64,000 nucleotides of DNA, taken from the NCBI RefSeq assembly GCF_003339585.1, contig NZ_QPKF01000001.1, forward strand, positions 124,001 to 188,000. The letters are read 5' to 3'. The translations under genes were made by a program, and so were the position numbers. This stretch comes from Exiguobacterium sp. RIT594 (GTDB lineage: Bacteria; Bacillota; Bacilli; Exiguobacteriales; Exiguobacteriaceae). Below the pieces are notes generated by a model, which made no database searches, was not told the origin of the DNA, and saw nothing but the letters and a program-made list of their open reading frames with translations. Below, in pieces: positions 52,591 to 60,198 of the stretch (position 1 is the stretch's first letter; the number at the start of each line of letters is the position of its first letter).

Positions 52591-53421
52591 ATGGAATGGA
52601 CAGTAACAGAAGTTAAACAAACAACAGAAGTCTTGCAACTTGAGAAATGTGTCAACGATCACGACGGCATTGAATTGAAAGTCGCCGCGGATTGGGTCGG
52701 GCAAAATGATTTCGCGATTTATGACGATATGAAATTAATCGGTTATCTTCAGGCATTTGCCTACTTACCGACGGAGTGGGAAATCAATGTCTTCGTCGAT
52801 CCGGATTACCGGAAACAGGGTGTCTTTAAGACACTTGTCGAAGCAGCGAAAGAGGCAGCCCGTCCGCAAGGCGTCGAAGCGTTTACGTTTGTCATTGATG
52901 ATGAAAGTAAATCTGGCCAAGCCGTCCTGGGTCAGCTCGGTGCCGAGTATCGGATGACGGAATACAACATGGTCTTGAAAAAAGCGCAATTGTTCCTAAA
53001 AGCGGACCCGGATTTTGAACTGCGGGAAGCGACAGCGGACGATCGTCCGTTCATCGTCGAGACACTAGGTTCGTCATTCGGCAATACAGCCGATGAAGCG
53101 GAATCAATCTATCAGGCGATTGAGTCGGATGATCGTGTCACCTATATCGGTGTCGCAAACGGCAAAACGGTTGGTGTCATTCGGGCTTACTTAGCGTCTG
53201 AGACACAAGCGAGCATCCATGCGTTTGCCGTTCGTCCGGAAGCACAAGGCAACGGATACGGCAAAAAGATGCTGAAGCTGATGGTCCAGGCGATGTTCCG
53301 CACGGGTCGGACGCAGCTTGAACTCGATGTTGAGACAGATAATGCGCGGGCACTTGATTTGTATAAAGAGGCCGGGTTCGTTGTCGGACGCGGTTATCAG
53401 TTCCACGTACTCGGATTATAA
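52591..53421 (+). CDS. Tandem GNAT acetyltransferase
   Basis: A 276-residue protein with two GNAT domains. The N-terminal one has VDPDYRKQGVFKTLV, and the C-terminal one has VRPEAQGNGYGKKMLKLMV and ALDLYKEAGF. Both acetyl-CoA loops look intact, the second matching the consensus better. GAGGTGAAG precedes the ATG. The substrate is unknown. Confidence 0.87.
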   Translation: MEWTVTEVKQTTEVLQLEKCVNDHDGIELKVAADWVGQNDFAIYDDMKLIGYLQAFAYLPTEWEINVFVDPDYRKQGVFKTLVEAAKEAARPQGVEAFTFVIDDESKSGQAVLGQLGAEYRMTEYNMVLKKAQLFLKADPDFELREATADDRPFIVETLGSSFGNTADEAESIYQAIESDDRVTYIGVANGKTVGVIRAYLASETQASIHAFAVRPEAQGNGYGKKMLKLMVQAMFRTGRTQLELDVETDNARALDLYKEAGFVVGRGYQFHVLGL

Positions 53422-53430
53422 TCGTTTTGC

Positions 53431-53460
53431 AGAAAGTCCACGCGAGTGGGCTTTTTTTGT
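53431..53460 (+). terminator. Terminator after the tandem GNAT gene
   Basis: AAGTCCAC pairs with GTGGGCTT around GCGA, then seven T. Confidence 0.88.
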
Positions 53461-53516
53461 AGAATTCAAAGACCACAGGTCTGTCCGCTATTTAAAGAAA
53501 TACGATATCGTTTCCT

Positions 53517-53646
53517 GTCGTCCGTTGGCGCGCTTTCCTCGGGCGGAACGCAAGCCGCGATCGTCCCTTCGGACGACCGGGTCTTGCCTGTTCCTGACGG
53601 AAGGGACAAGCCCTTCCTTTTCCCGCAGGAGTCGCGCCTGGACGAC
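53517..53646. repeat. Structured dispersed repeat, copy B
   Basis: Ends are inverted (GTCGTCC..GGCGCG and CGCGCC..GGACGAC). Internal hairpins are TCGTCC-CTTC-GGACGA and GGAAGGG-ACAA-GCCCTTCC, plus GGAAC-GCAAG with CTTGC-GTTCC and TCCT-CGGG with CCCG-AGGA. It shares the core with copy A at 47798. It lies in a gap with no gene between 53422 and 53763, apart from the terminator. Confidence 0.8.
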
Positions 53647-53763
53647 GGACACTTTTGGGAGATTCCATAACATAAAAACAAGTTCACATTCTAAAAGAAA
53701 TCTGAAACCTTCTCTCGGTTTTGTCGTATACTACACATATGGAAAAAAAGAGGAGGCGACGTT

Positions 53764-54159
53764 ATGGAATGTCGTAAAGATTCATTACGGACGTTGAAGT
53801 GGGTATCAGGTGGTTTAGAGGCAATGCTCGGGATACCGGTGCTTGGTGGATTATTTATTGTCTTTGGAACAGGTTACAATGCGCTTTGGGTCATGTTAGC
53901 GTTCCATATCGTGGTCGTCGTGTTGACGGCACGTGCCGGTCGGGTCTCAAAAGGGAATATCGTCGGGATCGTCGCATCAACCGTCGGTGTCATTCCGGTC
54001 GTCGGCATGTTCTTGCATCTTGCGGCGGCGATTACGATCTTGCTGGATGCGGCATTCGGGAACCGGATCATTACGCGGACACATGTTGAACGTGTCGAAC
54101 CGATCCGTCCCCGTCCGGTCCGGAAAGAGCAGGAACGCAAAGAGGATCATCCGTTCTAA
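53764..54159 (+). CDS. Small three-helix membrane protein of unknown function
   Basis: A 131-residue protein with about three membrane helices (GLFIVFGTGYNALWVMLAFHIVVVVL spans the first two; IVGIVASTVGVIPVVGMFLHLAA follows) and a basic, Glu-rich tail. GAGGAGG lies before ATG, and a TATACT -10-like element is at about 53729. The Gly-rich hydrophobic loops recall proteins of unknown function in Bacillales. No family assigned. Confidence 0.75.
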   Translation: MECRKDSLRTLKWVSGGLEAMLGIPVLGGLFIVFGTGYNALWVMLAFHIVVVVLTARAGRVSKGNIVGIVASTVGVIPVVGMFLHLAAAITILLDAAFGNRIITRTHVERVEPIRPRPVRKEQERKEDHPF

Positions 54160-54169
54160 GCTTTTTTCG

Positions 54170-54198
54170 TTGACAGTTGAAAACAAGCCGTGTAAAGT
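54170..54198 (+). promoter_or_regulatory. Sigma-A promoter of the T-box leader
   Basis: Perfect -35 TTGACA, 17-base spacer, -10 TAAAGT. Transcription should start near 54205. Confidence 0.8.
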
Positions 54199-54204
54199 AA
54201 ACAA

Positions 54205-54500
54205 CAAGTTAAGCCATATCAAACAAATCAACGACGCGGAGTAAGTACCGTCAACACTGCCGACAAAGCGAGTCAGGAAAGGTGAGAGCCTGACGCGGTA
54301 AGCTGATCAGGGAATGGACCGCTGAGAGCCTGTTGAACGATTCAGTAGACAGGACGGTTGCCCCCGTTACCGGGCTAGCTGGTTGTTGGACCAGCGACAA
54401 GAGGAGATTTTTAATCTCAACTAGAGGTGGCACCGCGCGGATACAGGCGTCCTCTATGCATCAGCTTTTGCTGTGGCATAGAGGGCGTCTTTTTTGTTTA
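54205..54500 (+). ncRNA. T-box riboswitch controlling a peptide-binding lipoprotein gene
   Basis: A tRNA-sensing leader. The stem I distal hairpin is TCAGG with loop AAAGGTGAGAG and CCTGA (about 54275-54295). The stem base pairs GCGG with CCGC. An AGTA element follows the 5' base strand. The CCGTTACC region is present, and the T-box sequence AGAGGTGGCACCGCG is at 54423-54437. A terminator, CCTCTATGC with GCATAGAGG, then GCGTC and six T, occupies 54446-54497. The specifier codon could not be assigned with confidence; ATC (Ile) or GAT (Asp) in the AGCTGATCAGGGAATGG strand are candidates. Confidence 0.92.
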
Positions 54501-54553
54501 CGTCAAGGAACGCCGAATCATCCAACGCACATTATCTTTAGGAGGAATTATTT

Positions 54554-56068
54554 ATGAAAAAGACATTGATCGCGGCGGCAAGTACGGCGTTCCTGCTCGC
54601 AGGATGCTCCACAACGGATACAGAACAAGCAACACCAAATAAGAATGACAAGAAAGTCCTGCACACGATGGAAAGTTATGACCTCCTGTCGGTCGACCCG
54701 GCAGACGCCATCACGTCAAATATCTTTAACCAGATTTATGAAGGACTCTACCGCTTTGACGCAAACAATGAACTGGTACCGGCAGCAGCGAAGTCGCACA
54801 GCGTGTCGGAAGATGGCAAAGTCTATACGTTTAAGTTGGACAAAAACGCTAAATGGTCTGACGGCAAACCGGTCACAGCGGAAAACTTCCGTTATGCCTA
54901 CGAGCGCGTCATCGAAACGAATTCACCGTTCGCGTACCTGCTTGAGCCGGTTAAAGAAACAAAGGTCATCGACGATCAGACGTTACAGATTGAACTGAAA
55001 CGACCGACACCATACTTCCTCAGCATGACGACGTTTGGCACATACATGCCGGTCCGGGAAGACATCGTTAAAGCGCAAGGCGACAAGTTCGGAACGGACC
55101 CGGAAACAAACGTCTACAACGGACCGTTTACGTTCAAGAAATATCAGGCGGAGCAAGGCTACACGCTGGCGAAAAACGCCGATTACGCCGATCGGAAAAA
55201 CGTCAAGATTGACGAAGTCGATGTCAAAATCATCAAGGACCCGATGCTCGCAATCAACCTGTTTGAAACAGGCGAACTCGATGTTGCCCCGTTGAACTCG
55301 GAAAATGTCGTCACGTACAAAAATAAAAAAGAGTACAACACGTTCAGCGACTCACGGATGTTCTTCATCCGGATGAATCAAAAAACGGACGCGCTGAAAG
55401 ATCAGAAAACACGCCAGGCGATTGACGCGGCGTACGATAAAAAAGCACTGACAGAAACGTTACTCGGAAACGGTTCATTGCCGGCCGATTACATCGTCCC
55501 GCAGGACCTTGATCCGAAGTACGATAAAACCCGTCAGATTGAATCGTCGTTTGACGCAACTCAAGCAAAACAAGTGCTCGCTGATCAAAACCTCGAGCTG
55601 ACGATGATCATTGAAGACGACGATGTCTCGAAAAAAATCGGTGAGTACATCCAAGGCTCATTGAAACAACAAAACGTCGACGTTAAACTGCTGTCACTGC
55701 CGAAAAAAGAACGATTGGCGCGTGAAGGTCGAGGGGATTACGACCTGTCACTCGCGAGCTGGGCTCCAGATTATCAAGATGCAACAACGTACTTGAACTT
55801 GTTCATGACAGGAAATCCGTTTAACATGATGGACTACTCGAACAAGAAGTATGATACTCTCTTGAAACAGGCGGAAAATGAACTCGATCAGGACAAACGC
55901 CTTGCGCTGTTAAGCAAAGCGGAAACGATGTTGCTCGATGATCAAGCCATCTCACCGGTTTACCAACGGAAAAATGCCTTCCTTCAAAATACGGAAGTGA
56001 AAAATCTGGCCCGTCATAATGTCGGAACAGATATATCGTATAAATACGTTGAGATTGACCGCAAGTAA
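54554..56068 (+). CDS. Oligopeptide ABC transporter substrate-binding lipoprotein, OppA-like
   Basis: A 504-residue extracellular solute-binding protein family 5 member that captures peptides. The lipoprotein signal is MKKTLIAAASTAFLLAGC with the lipobox LLAGC. Typical SBP_bac_5 stretches include DPADAITSNIFNQIYEGLYR, FKLDKNAKWSDGKPVTAENF and YDLSLASWAPDYQDATTYL. It follows a T-box, so amino-acid starvation should raise its level. No permease or ATPase gene is adjacent, so it must share a transporter encoded elsewhere. Confidence 0.92.
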   Translation: MKKTLIAAASTAFLLAGCSTTDTEQATPNKNDKKVLHTMESYDLLSVDPADAITSNIFNQIYEGLYRFDANNELVPAAAKSHSVSEDGKVYTFKLDKNAKWSDGKPVTAENFRYAYERVIETNSPFAYLLEPVKETKVIDDQTLQIELKRPTPYFLSMTTFGTYMPVREDIVKAQGDKFGTDPETNVYNGPFTFKKYQAEQGYTLAKNADYADRKNVKIDEVDVKIIKDPMLAINLFETGELDVAPLNSENVVTYKNKKEYNTFSDSRMFFIRMNQKTDALKDQKTRQAIDAAYDKKALTETLLGNGSLPADYIVPQDLDPKYDKTRQIESSFDATQAKQVLADQNLELTMIIEDDDVSKKIGEYIQGSLKQQNVDVKLLSLPKKERLAREGRGDYDLSLASWAPDYQDATTYLNLFMTGNPFNMMDYSNKKYDTLLKQAENELDQDKRLALLSKAETMLLDDQAISPVYQRKNAFLQNTEVKNLARHNVGTDISYKYVEIDRK

Positions 56069-56082
56069 CGTTCTAAACTTAC

Positions 56083-56137
56083 AGATACCCAATCGACTTT
56101 CTTTCTATAGGAAGTGTTGATTGGGTATTTTTGTGCA
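56083..56137 (+). terminator. Terminator after the peptide-binding protein
   Basis: ATACCCAATC pairs with GATTGGGTAT around a 24-base loop containing a further short stem; T-run follows. Confidence 0.82.
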
Positions 56138-56198
56138 TGGCGTTTCATTTGTGGTGAAAATGAGATGAGAAAGAACTGGAAAATCAGGTCAATTCACT

Positions 56199-56225
56199 TA
56201 AAGCGTCCTCAGAAGTTGCCGATAA
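56199..56225 (+). promoter_or_regulatory. Sigma-D promoter of the chemoreceptor gene
   Basis: TAAA, exactly 15 bases, then GCCGATAA: a perfect match to the motility sigma factor consensus. It lies 41 bases before the chemoreceptor start. Confidence 0.9.
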
Positions 56226-56266
56226 GTAGGGTGATGAGATTTGAAACAGGAAAGGGAGTTTCGAAG

Positions 56267-57550
56267 ATGAGTAGATTACGCAAAAATTTAAAGATGCGGT
56301 TGTTTGTCTGGGTCTTGGCGATTTCAGTCATTACTGGTGGGATTTCAGCACAGTTGACGTTGTTCTTAAACCGAGGACTTAATGTCGCTGACGGGCCGTC
56401 GATTTGGTTAGGTGCCGGGATTGGCTTAGTTTTATCCATCATTGGTTCAGCATTGATCCAATTGATTCTCCGTCAACCGATTAAAGCGATTGAAAAGGCG
56501 ACGGAAACAGCGCGTGAAGTCGCAAACGGTAATTTCAACGTCGATTTCGAAGAAGCGAAACGCGGCGACGAAGTTGATCAGTTGATGCATGAACTCGAAG
56601 TCATGGTCTTACATATCCGCAAACAGGCAACACAGATGGGCAATTCAAGTGATAAATTGACAGCGTCAGCGCAGGAAATTGCGGCTGCTGTCCAAGAAGG
56701 TAATGCATCAGGCGAAAGCATCCGCTCTGCGATGGCAGAGCTCTCGACGAAGATGAATGAAAACGTCGATCAAGCTTATCTGTCGATGGATGCGCTCGGC
56801 GCCGTCAAACGGACGATGGATGAAGTCGCCAAAGAAATGAATGAAGCGTTGAAATCAGCGACGGTCATGCAGACGGAAGCTGAGAACGGGAAGACGCTGG
56901 CGACAGATTCTGTCGAAGCGATGCACATGATTTCAAGTAAGATGGAACAATCAGCGACATTGAACAGTCGACTGACCGGTATGACAGGTGAAATCTCACG
57001 GATTACCGATGTCATCAGTGACATCTCGGCCCAAACGAACTTACTCAGTCTGAATGCCTCGATTGAAGCGGCTCGTGCCGGCGATGCGGGACGCGGATTT
57101 GCTGTCGTCGCAGCGGAAGTTAAGAAGCTCGCCGAACAGACCGCAACGTCAGCAAAAGAAATCACGGATTTAATTTCCGGTGTCAAACGTCTCGTCAACG
57201 ATACAGCGAACGCGATGACGGACGTCCAAAAAGAAGTTGCAACCGGTGTCGGTCTCGTCGAACAAGCCGGTTCTTCATTCGAAGAGATTCACCAGTCGAC
57301 AGAAAGTGTTTATTCGCGTGTTCAGTCGGTCGATCAACTCGTCATCAAGTCAGATAAAGAAATCGATCAGGTTGGTTTAACGACTGCGAATATCCTCGCG
57401 ATGGTCGAAGAAGCGTCGAAACATGCGGAACAGGTCTTGCAGGCATCAAGCCATCAAGCGGCTTCACTTGGTGAAGTAAACGGCGCGATGGAAGAGCTCG
57501 TCGCAGTTGCGGAACAATTACAGGAAGAAACAGGCGCGACGCGTCTGTAA
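56267..57550 (+). CDS. Methyl-accepting chemotaxis protein without a large sensor domain
   Basis: A 427-residue chemoreceptor. Two membrane helices (about 11-32 and 45-66) are separated by only about 12 residues, so there is no extracellular ligand domain. A HAMP region and a long signalling coiled coil follow, with the hairpin tip [31 protein letters not shown]. The signal is likely sensed through the membrane, or internally. ATG 56267 has GGGAG 8 bases upstream; earlier in-frame starts lie before the sigma-D promoter. Confidence 0.92.
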   Translation: MSRLRKNLKMRLFVWVLAISVITGGISAQLTLFLNRGLNVADGPSIWLGAGIGLVLSIIGSALIQLILRQPIKAIEKATETAREVANGNFNVDFEEAKRGDEVDQLMHELEVMVLHIRKQATQMGNSSDKLTASAQEIAAAVQEGNASGESIRSAMAELSTKMNENVDQAYLSMDALGAVKRTMDEVAKEMNEALKSATVMQTEAENGKTLATDSVEAMHMISSKMEQSATLNSRLTGMTGEISRITDVISDISAQTNLLSLNASIEAARAGDAGRGFAVVAAEVKKLAEQTATSAKEITDLISGVKRLVNDTANAMTDVQKEVATGVGLVEQAGSSFEEIHQSTESVYSRVQSVDQLVIKSDKEIDQVGLTTANILAMVEEASKHAEQVLQASSHQAASLGEVNGAMEELVAVAEQLQEETGATRL

Positions 57551-57623
57551 ATCAGAAATCGTAGACGGAAGTAGCGTCTGCGATTTTTGTTTGAATTTTT
57601 TTATTTTTTTTGAGAGAAACTGT

Positions 57624-57649
57624 TAAACATTTCGGTACGGCGACGATAT
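57624..57649 (+). promoter_or_regulatory. Sigma-D promoter of hag
   Basis: TAAA, 14 bases, GACGATAT. The -10 departs at one position from GCCGATAT. It gives a leader of about 115 bases. Confidence 0.6.
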
Positions 57650-57682
57650 ATAGAGTGGAAGCAGTCATCGACTACAACCGCC

Positions 57683-57766
57683 GCGCTACTCTTGGGCCGG
57701 CCAGGGGGCGCATCTCGGAGAAGAAGGATCTTCAAAGAGACAAAAAATTTATTCCTATGGAGGGAA
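57683..57766 (+). promoter_or_regulatory. hag 5' leader: stem-loop and two CsrA-type GGA sites
   Basis: A GC-rich hairpin GCGC-TA-CTCTTGG, GCCGG loop, CCAGGGG-GCGC (57683-57711) is followed by a GGA presented in GAAG-GAT-CTTC (57723-57733) and a second GGA in the ribosome site ATGGAGGG (57758-57764). This is the two-site arrangement through which CsrA blocks hag translation in B. subtilis. Confidence 0.65.
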
Positions 57767-57773
57767 ACTAAAA

Positions 57774-58892
57774 ATGATTATCAATCACAACATTACAGCA
57801 CTTAACACACACAACAAACTTTCTGCAGCTTCTGGTGCACAAAGCAAATCAATGGAAAAATTGGCTTCAGGCCTTCGCATCAACAAAGCTGGCGACGACG
57901 CAGCTGGTCTTGCGATCTCTGAAAAAATGCGTGCGCAGGTTCGTGGACTTGACCAAGCTTCACGTAACGCACAAGACGGAATCTCAATGATTCAAACAGC
58001 TGAAGGCGCATTGAACGAAACACACGATATTCTTCAACGTATGCGTGAGTTATCAGTTCAAGGAGCAAACGATACAAACGTTGTCGCAGACCGTGATGCA
58101 ATTCAAGAAGAAATTACTGCACTATCAACTGAGATTACAAGAATTGGAAATAACACAGAGTTTAACAAACAAAAACTTTTAAATGGTGACTTAGCTTCGA
58201 GTATCACTGCTGTTGGTACTGGTATTGGACCGGGCGCAGGGATTTCAAAAATTAATTCTTCAGGTGCTGAAGCGGCTACTGATTATACAGTAGCATTTGA
58301 TTCAGCAACAGGTGATCTTACTGTTTCAAGTGCAACTCTTGGTAAATCTTCGACTATTAATGTAGCAGGAGATGTTCCGGCTGCAGGTTCAATGGAGTCT
58401 AAAGAAATTAATTTCACTGAGCTAGGTATTTCACTTGAAGTTAATGAAGGATTAACAGCTGACATTACTGCAACGAATACTTTCGAAGTCGCTGGTGGCG
58501 GATCAATCAATCTAATGATTGGTGCTAATGCTGGTCAAAACATGACTATTGGCGTGGATGATATGCGTGCTACTGCACTTGGAGTAGATGCGTTGGATGT
58601 AAGCAATACAACTAATGCGCAGACAGCTGTTACTTCTATTGAGAACGCTATTAAGACAGTTTCAGAACAACGTTCGAAACTCGGTGCAAGTCAAAACCGT
58701 CTCGAGCACACAATTAACAACCTCAAAACATCTTCTGAAAACCTAACAGCGGCTGAATCACGCGTTCGTGACGTTGATATGGCGAAAGAAATGATGAACC
58801 AAACAAAGAACTCGATTCTTGCGCAAGCTGCACAAGCAATGTTGGCTCAATCGAATCAAACACCCCAAGGCGTACTTCAACTCCTTCGGTAA
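57774..58892 (+). CDS. hag: Flagellin
   Basis: The filament subunit, 372 residues. The N-terminal D0/D1 part MIINHNITALNTHNKL to LASGLRINKAGDDAAGLAIS and the C-terminal NLTAAESRVRDVDMAKEMMNQTKNSILAQAAQAMLAQSNQTPQGVLQLLR are fully conserved (shown in pieces, the end is VLQLLR). The middle (about 58190-58620) is AT-richer and variable, forming the exposed D2-like region. GGAGGG precedes the ATG. The last codons coincide with P1 of a group I intron; the unspliced frame still ends LLR-stop. Confidence 0.95.
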   Translation: MIINHNITALNTHNKLSAASGAQSKSMEKLASGLRINKAGDDAAGLAISEKMRAQVRGLDQASRNAQDGISMIQTAEGALNETHDILQRMRELSVQGANDTNVVADRDAIQEEITALSTEITRIGNNTEFNKQKLLNGDLASSITAVGTGIGPGAGISKINSSGAEAATDYTVAFDSATGDLTVSSATLGKSSTINVAGDVPAAGSMESKEINFTELGISLEVNEGLTADITATNTFEVAGGGSINLMIGANAGQNMTIGVDDMRATALGVDALDVSNTTNAQTAVTSIENAIKTVSEQRSKLGASQNRLEHTINNLKTSSENLTAAESRVRDVDMAKEMMNQTKNSILAQAAQAMLAQSNQTPQGVLQLLR

Positions 58893-59273
58893 TTTGATTC
58901 TACCGGGCGTCTGATTGGGTAACTGATCAGAGCATGACTGGGTGAATTGCTGGAACTCCTGAGAGCCTTGATGTACGACAACGTGGCTGGAAACGGCGAG
59001 CGTGACCGTTCTGAAAAACGTCAAGGATTGGACAATCAGCAGCCAAGCACCTGTAGGGAAACCTTGGTGAAGGTTCAACGACTAGGATAAACGACCTAAT
59101 GGACACGTCCGATGGTTATGAAATCCGTACTCCGTTAACGGCGGGGGAAGTGCCCAGCTCCTAGTCACAACTAGGATGAAGATATAGTCTTATCATTAGC
59201 GAAAGCTAGTGCGCGTAGCAAGCGAACCAACAGCCGCAAGGCGTTCTCCAATTACTCCGTTAATCGTAATTGG
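58885..59273 (+). ncRNA. Group I self-splicing intron at the 3' end of hag
   Basis: Canonical core elements occur in order: P AATTGCTGGAACTCC (58944-58958), Q AATCAGCAGCCAAGC (59034-59048), R GTTCAACGACTA (59073-59084) and S AAGATATAGTC (59179-59189). R and S pair as P7 (GACTA/TAGTC). P1 pairs TTCGGTA (58885-58891) with TACCGGG (58901-58907) with two G-U pairs where the splice-site U is expected. P2 is CTGAT/ATCAG. P9 is CATTAGC-GAAA-GCTAGTG. Peripheral hairpins GCC-GCAA-GGC and CCAATTAC/GTAATTGG end at 59273. The 3' splice site is uncertain (after G59273 or G59276). Confidence 0.88.
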
Positions 59274-59286
59274 TCGTATAGCTTAC

Positions 59287-60123
59287 TTAAAGGTCATGGA
59301 CTTGTTCCATGGCCTTTTTTAGTTGTCCAAACTTATAAGTGACGGACCAGTATGTCCGGTTGAGTTTTTCAGCAATGGCTTGTGTCGTCCATCCACTTGT
59401 TTTGAGTTCTAAAATAGTAGTGCACTCTTCTGATGTATATCGTCTTGAAGGATTTGATGGAAGTACTTGATACTCTGGATGTTCATGCTGAAGTTTGTTG
59501 AGACGAGCTTCCCAATCTAACTTATAAGAAAACTTTGGTAAGTCCACTGTATATGGTGCAACTTGCTCCAAAAATGTGATCGTATCTGTGACACGAGTCG
59601 TTTTCAAGAAATAACCGCAACCGTTGGATGTTTGTGATAGACGAAAGTTGAGATGGAATGTCTCATTCAACCAATTACAAAAAGGAATCAGCTCTTCTTT
59701 TGAAAACGACTGTAGATAAAGTGCGATGGAAGGTGTGACATACAACTGATTGGCGTGGTTCGTGCGTTTAGAAATCATAAGTGAACCGTCATCTAAATAG
59801 AGTATTAATAGAAATACCGGATGTGCACAACGCGAGAGCAGTTCAAATGGAATTATCTTTTTATGATCTGGATAAAAATAGGGATACAGTTCGGTCATTA
59901 GAGGGAGTGATTTGGAGACGAGATTATTTTGCCGAATGTATAACATATCGGGAAGTTGCTTTTGCTTCCATTCCCGATAAAACCGTTGTGTCTCACCAAA
60001 GTGCTCCCGGTAACTATTGTTTTTCCGACGGGATTTTGGATAACATTTCGTAATTTCACCATCTGCTAAAATACTGGCCAGTAAAACAGATTGTTGAACT
60101 TTTGATAATGTATCAATCAACAT
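59287..60123 (-). CDS. LAGLIDADG homing endonuclease
   Basis: A 278-residue DNA endonuclease with two LAGLIDADG motifs (LLASILADGEI at 14-24 and LLILYLDDGSL at 105-115), each with the acidic metal residue. A C-terminal HTH/SANT-like region (about 228-268, YTSEECTTILELKTSGWTTQ) follows, perhaps for target binding. It lies just past a group I intron on the opposite strand, so it is probably the intron's mobility enzyme. Its start ATG 60123 follows AAAGGAG. A LexA-type site lies 19 bases upstream. Confidence 0.9.
   Translation of the reverse strand: MLIDTLSKVQQSVLLASILADGEITKCYPKSRRKNNSYREHFGETQRFYREWKQKQLPDMLYIRQNNLVSKSLPLMTELYPYFYPDHKKIIPFELLSRCAHPVFLLILYLDDGSLMISKRTNHANQLYVTPSIALYLQSFSKEELIPFCNWLNETFHLNFRLSQTSNGCGYFLKTTRVTDTITFLEQVAPYTVDLPKFSYKLDWEARLNKLQHEHPEYQVLPSNPSRRYTSEECTTILELKTSGWTTQAIAEKLNRTYWSVTYKFGQLKKAMEQVHDL
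59289..59323 (+). terminator. Terminator of hag
   Basis: AAAGG.CATGGA pairs with TCCATG.CCTTT, followed by six T. It is formed by the last codons of the opposite-strand endonuclease gene. Confidence 0.85.
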
Positions 60124-60141
60124 ATTAAGGAAACTCCTTTC

Positions 60142-60167
60142 AATAAAAGAACGTATGTTCTTTTATT
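60142..60167. promoter_or_regulatory. LexA/SOS-type palindrome upstream of the endonuclease gene
   Basis: GAACGTATGTTC (60149-60160) fits the Gram-positive SOS box core GAACRNRYGTTY. It is the centre of a perfect 11-4-11 palindrome (AATAAAAGAAC, GTAT, GTTCTTTTATT) between the endonuclease and flaG genes. Confidence 0.65.
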
Positions 60168-60198
60168 CCCGATTTTCTAAACTTTAAAATAAAACTAA

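Noticed and set aside
53318-53797. Frames of 60-159 codons across the second structured repeat.
   Set aside because: The similar peptides in both copies come from conserved structured noncoding sequence; stems vary in ways that preserve pairing and not the reading frame.
41950-57600. Considered a mobile genomic island.
   Set aside because: No integrase, transposase, tRNA or flanking direct repeats found; base composition looks like that of the neighbours.
58893-59286. Considered a riboswitch or a group II intron after hag.
   Set aside because: The P, Q, R, S elements and P7 pairing are specific to group I introns; no group II domain V was seen.
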